From positions 133,814 to 197,813 of the forward strand of contig QEOQ01000506.1 of NCBI GenBank assembly GCA_010279815.1: DNA of 64,000 bases, read 5' to 3'. Numbering within the stretch: the first letter of the stretch is position 1; every line of letters starts with the position of its first letter. Positions 61,627 to 64,000 of this stretch are shown in pieces. Source of the DNA: Brachionus plicatilis (lineage: Eukaryota; Rotifera; Eurotatoria; Ploima; Brachionidae). The position numbers and the translations under genes were made by a program. Below the pieces are notes generated by a model that ran no database searches, had not been told where the DNA came from, and saw only the letters and a program-made list of their open reading frames with translations.

Positions 61627-63570
61627 ATTTTAAACTAACTTAGTGAAATATTAAAGAACTAAAGTTGTTTCGCGTTGATGCTTTCATAAAATGAAACCAA
61701 AAGATGTTTTTTTTTGATTTTTCATTCTTGAACAAAATATCTTTAAAAAATTAGTTAAATGTTTAAATTTTTTCTCGTTGATACATTTATTAAGATTTTT
61801 TGCTGTTTAAACACCTACATATTTATTTGAAGTAAATATTAATTTAATTTGATTAAATGATTTAATTTTTTTTTCTCAACTTAATTAGTACTCAATATAA
61901 TTTTTATAAATATTAAAAAACTGAACAATTACTTTTTAAAAAGGAAAAATACATATTTTAAAAAAAGTTAAATATATATTTATATATTTAAGATTTATTT
62001 GATGAAAACAATATGATTTAATTGATATTTAATTATTAGAAAATTTAGATATTTAAATATGCTATAAAAAGATTAGGTCAACTGTTTCATTATCAAAAAT
62101 AAATAATTTAAATATAATCTTATTTCTATTAAAAATTTAATTAAAATTTTGAATTTAAATAAAATTAATAAAATAAAAATTGAGACTTACTAAATTCTGG
62201 ATATTTTTAATTTTAATAAATTTTAATAAAATATCTTTTACTGCACAATTTGTTGAATTAATAGATATAATAACACTAATTTAATTCTCGTTAAACACAA
62301 TGTTTGTTAATGTCAATTAAAAGGATGGGTTTTAAAAATAATTTCTAAACTGTTAAAAACAATTTTTTGTTAAAACTAAACAATTGAACTAAAAGACTAA
62401 ATATACACCCTTCTAACTTTTAAAAACTTTAAATTCCCTCTTTTCTTTAAATTTGAAATAATAATGATTCTTAATTTCTAAAGCATTTTTATTAGAAAAA
62501 AATATTCATATATTGTTAATTTGAATCCTAAAAGAAATAAATAAACAAGAAAAGAAATCTTCACTATTTTGTTACAGCATGGCATGGAATACATTAAGAG
62601 AAATTAATTTTAACTCTGAAAATGATGCATATAAGAGTTACCAAGATAGTTTGCTAGTACTATTTTGTGTAACAATTTCCTAAAATCTTTAGCAGAGGAC
62701 ATTTTCTTTTAAAATGTTAGACGAAAATTTGAATAGATTCGATTCGACTAAAATATCTGAAAAATTTTATCCAAAGTCGAAAAATAAGAGATTTCCTTGT
62801 GCTGTGATCAGAAAAAGTCTAAAATTAACAATAAAACCTCAAAAAAACTTAATAAAGCTTAATAAATATGAATCATATTTAGTAAAAATCAAATTAAGAT
62901 CAAAAATATAATAAGATCTATTTTTTTTTATGTTTTTTGATAATGAAATTTTTATCTTTCTCATCCTCATAAAACCTGCCAGGTTCTGAACACTCTGTTG
63001 AGTTTATTTTGAAACCTAATTTTTTTTAAATTTATAATTGTACCTTTTTGAACGCCTATGGAAACTCTTGCAACATTTTTTAATAATAATTATCGTTTAA
63101 TTTTGCATCAGCCAAATTGACCACTGTGATAATAAAACTGATTCCGATTAGATTAGTCACAATAATTGGTGACCAGCTGATCACAAATCAGGGAAGTCTT
63201 AAAATTAGCTATAAATAGCAAAATCTTAATCTGTTGTAATTTTTTGGGTCTTTCAAATTTTTTTTAAAATCGGTCAAAATAAATGTATACAGATTGTTTG
63301 ACATTAAATAAAAGAGAAATTCTACTTAAGACTATTTCAAGTTTTCTAACTTTCTAATATTTATTGAAAATCAAAAATCTGTAAAAATTTTTAATTCTAT
63401 CGGTTGAGAACTGATCCCATTTGTCCAGATTGTTGTGTCGAAATTTTAGTTATATAAATGCCTTAGAAAACATAATTATCTATTAAAATATTAATATTTT
63501 GATTGTTTTGATTTTATTTATAATCGTTTAGGAAACAAGGAAAAAAATGACAAAGGATAAATTAAAAAAG
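61627..63570. other. Intergenic, AT-rich
   Basis: Two tiny open frames (62579-62683, beginning MAWNTLREINF; 62714-62911, beginning MLDENLNRFDS) lack any recognisable domain or splice support and are not called as genes. Confidence 0.45.
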
Positions 63571-64000
63571 CTAAATTTCTTTCACTGTGCAACATTCTTC
63601 ATTTTCCATTATTTTGGTCTGAAAAAAACTTCTATAAGATTTCATTGTTTCCCTTTCAGCATCCTTTATTTGAATAAATGTTAAATCTTATTTATTAAAC
63701 TAAAACAAATTTACAGTCATTTTCCATCGAACAATAAAAGCCTTTTCTCCGTTACTTAATGTATTTGCATACTTCTTTTGCTGTTTGAGTTTTTCTTTTC
63801 TGCTTGCATTTTGTTCGATGGTCAAAACTTGCTTGGCCCACTTAAAAAAAAGGAAAATTGTCAAAATGTAAAAAAAAAAAGATTATAAAACCTGTCGGAG
63901 CCATTCACGTTTTAGTTCAGTAGTTAAATTGTAGGTATGGGTCATCATAGCTACCAATAAATTGAACATCAAAATGGTGATAATTGTACTCAAAAGTACA
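63571..64000 (-). CDS. TRPV-type cation channel, C-terminal part
   Basis: Partial; the 5' part lies beyond the window. Exon 64000-63892 encodes LMFNLLVAMMTHTYNLTTEL then KREWLRQ, matching the end of S6 and the TRP helix. Exon 63840-63715 continues WAKQVLTIEQNASRKEKLKQ ... ALSNG-type loop ... IVRWKMT. It either reads through to a stop at 63700 (VNLF) or splices to 63618-63571 (TKIMENEECCTVKEI, stop), for which the donor gtaaat and a good tttttttcag acceptor are present. The REW-RQWA and VR-W elements are like invertebrate OSM-9/Inactive/Nanchung-type TRPV subunits, which act in mechanosensory or chemosensory neurons. Subtype uncertain. Confidence 0.75.

Noticed and set aside
62579..62911. Small frames MAWNTLREINF... 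and MLDENLNRFDS...
   Set aside because: Short, unrelated to any family I recognise, and no consistent splice structure linking them.
1..64000. CRISPR arrays, bacterial operons or phage modules
   Set aside because: Intron structure, tRNA type and gene families are all eukaryotic; the repeats are transposon or satellite debris without regular spacers.

Overview
This is an AT-rich stretch of animal nuclear genome with intron-containing genes on both strands. The protein families are metazoan (NR5A nuclear receptor, paired-like homeobox, TRABID, SLC12A, RBM42, TRPV). Many introns are only about 50-60 nt long, and noncoding DNA is very AT-rich. That combination suggests a small AT-rich protostome genome; a monogonont rotifer such as Brachionus is my best guess, but this is inference and no species call is possible from the sequence alone. 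All gene models below were built by hand from GT-AG junctions with checked reading-frame phase, guided by remembered family similarity. No database search was run.

Layout. 1-8040 is a repeat-rich block: a decayed tandem/dispersed repeat array, two identical divergent tRNA-Pro(UGG) genes, relics of non-LTR retrotransposons and of a MULE-like transposon, and a long inverted repeat. 9276-13585 (-) is an FTZ-F1/NR5A nuclear receptor with a 1 kb foldback element in an intron. 13586-17948 is noncoding with palindromic repeats. 17949-19608 (-) is a three-finger C2H2 protein. 20420-24533 (-) is a short KDM3/JMJD1-like histone demethylase whose last intron is essentially a small TIR transposon. 25355-25880 is a pogo/Tigger-type miniature element. 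26630-28097 (+) is a ZDHHC12-like palmitoyltransferase. 29455-32965 (+) holds SAM-domain exons followed by Tudor-domain exons that join in frame into a possible SAM-Tudor protein. 33435-34362 and 34560-36107 (+) are a tandem pair of paired-like homeobox genes. 37778-43860 (-) is TRABID/ZRANB1 with two long introns carrying foldback repeats. 48747-51285 (+) is RBM42, with a mariner-like element in its last intron. 56154-61626 (+) is a complete NKCC/NCC-type SLC12A cotransporter. 63571-64000 (-) is the C-terminal end of a TRPV-type channel cut by the window edge.

The genes are not an operon or a functional cluster; apart from the homeobox pair (a local duplication) the neighbours are unrelated. 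I see no clearly new multi-gene system. The items most worth follow-up are the SAM-Tudor gene, the divergent homeobox pair with an intron inside only one homeodomain, the transposon that has become the terminal intron of the KDM3-like gene, and the recurring foldback elements in introns. Four single N bases each sit beside duplicated sequence or repeats, suggesting assembly joins in the first 8 kb.
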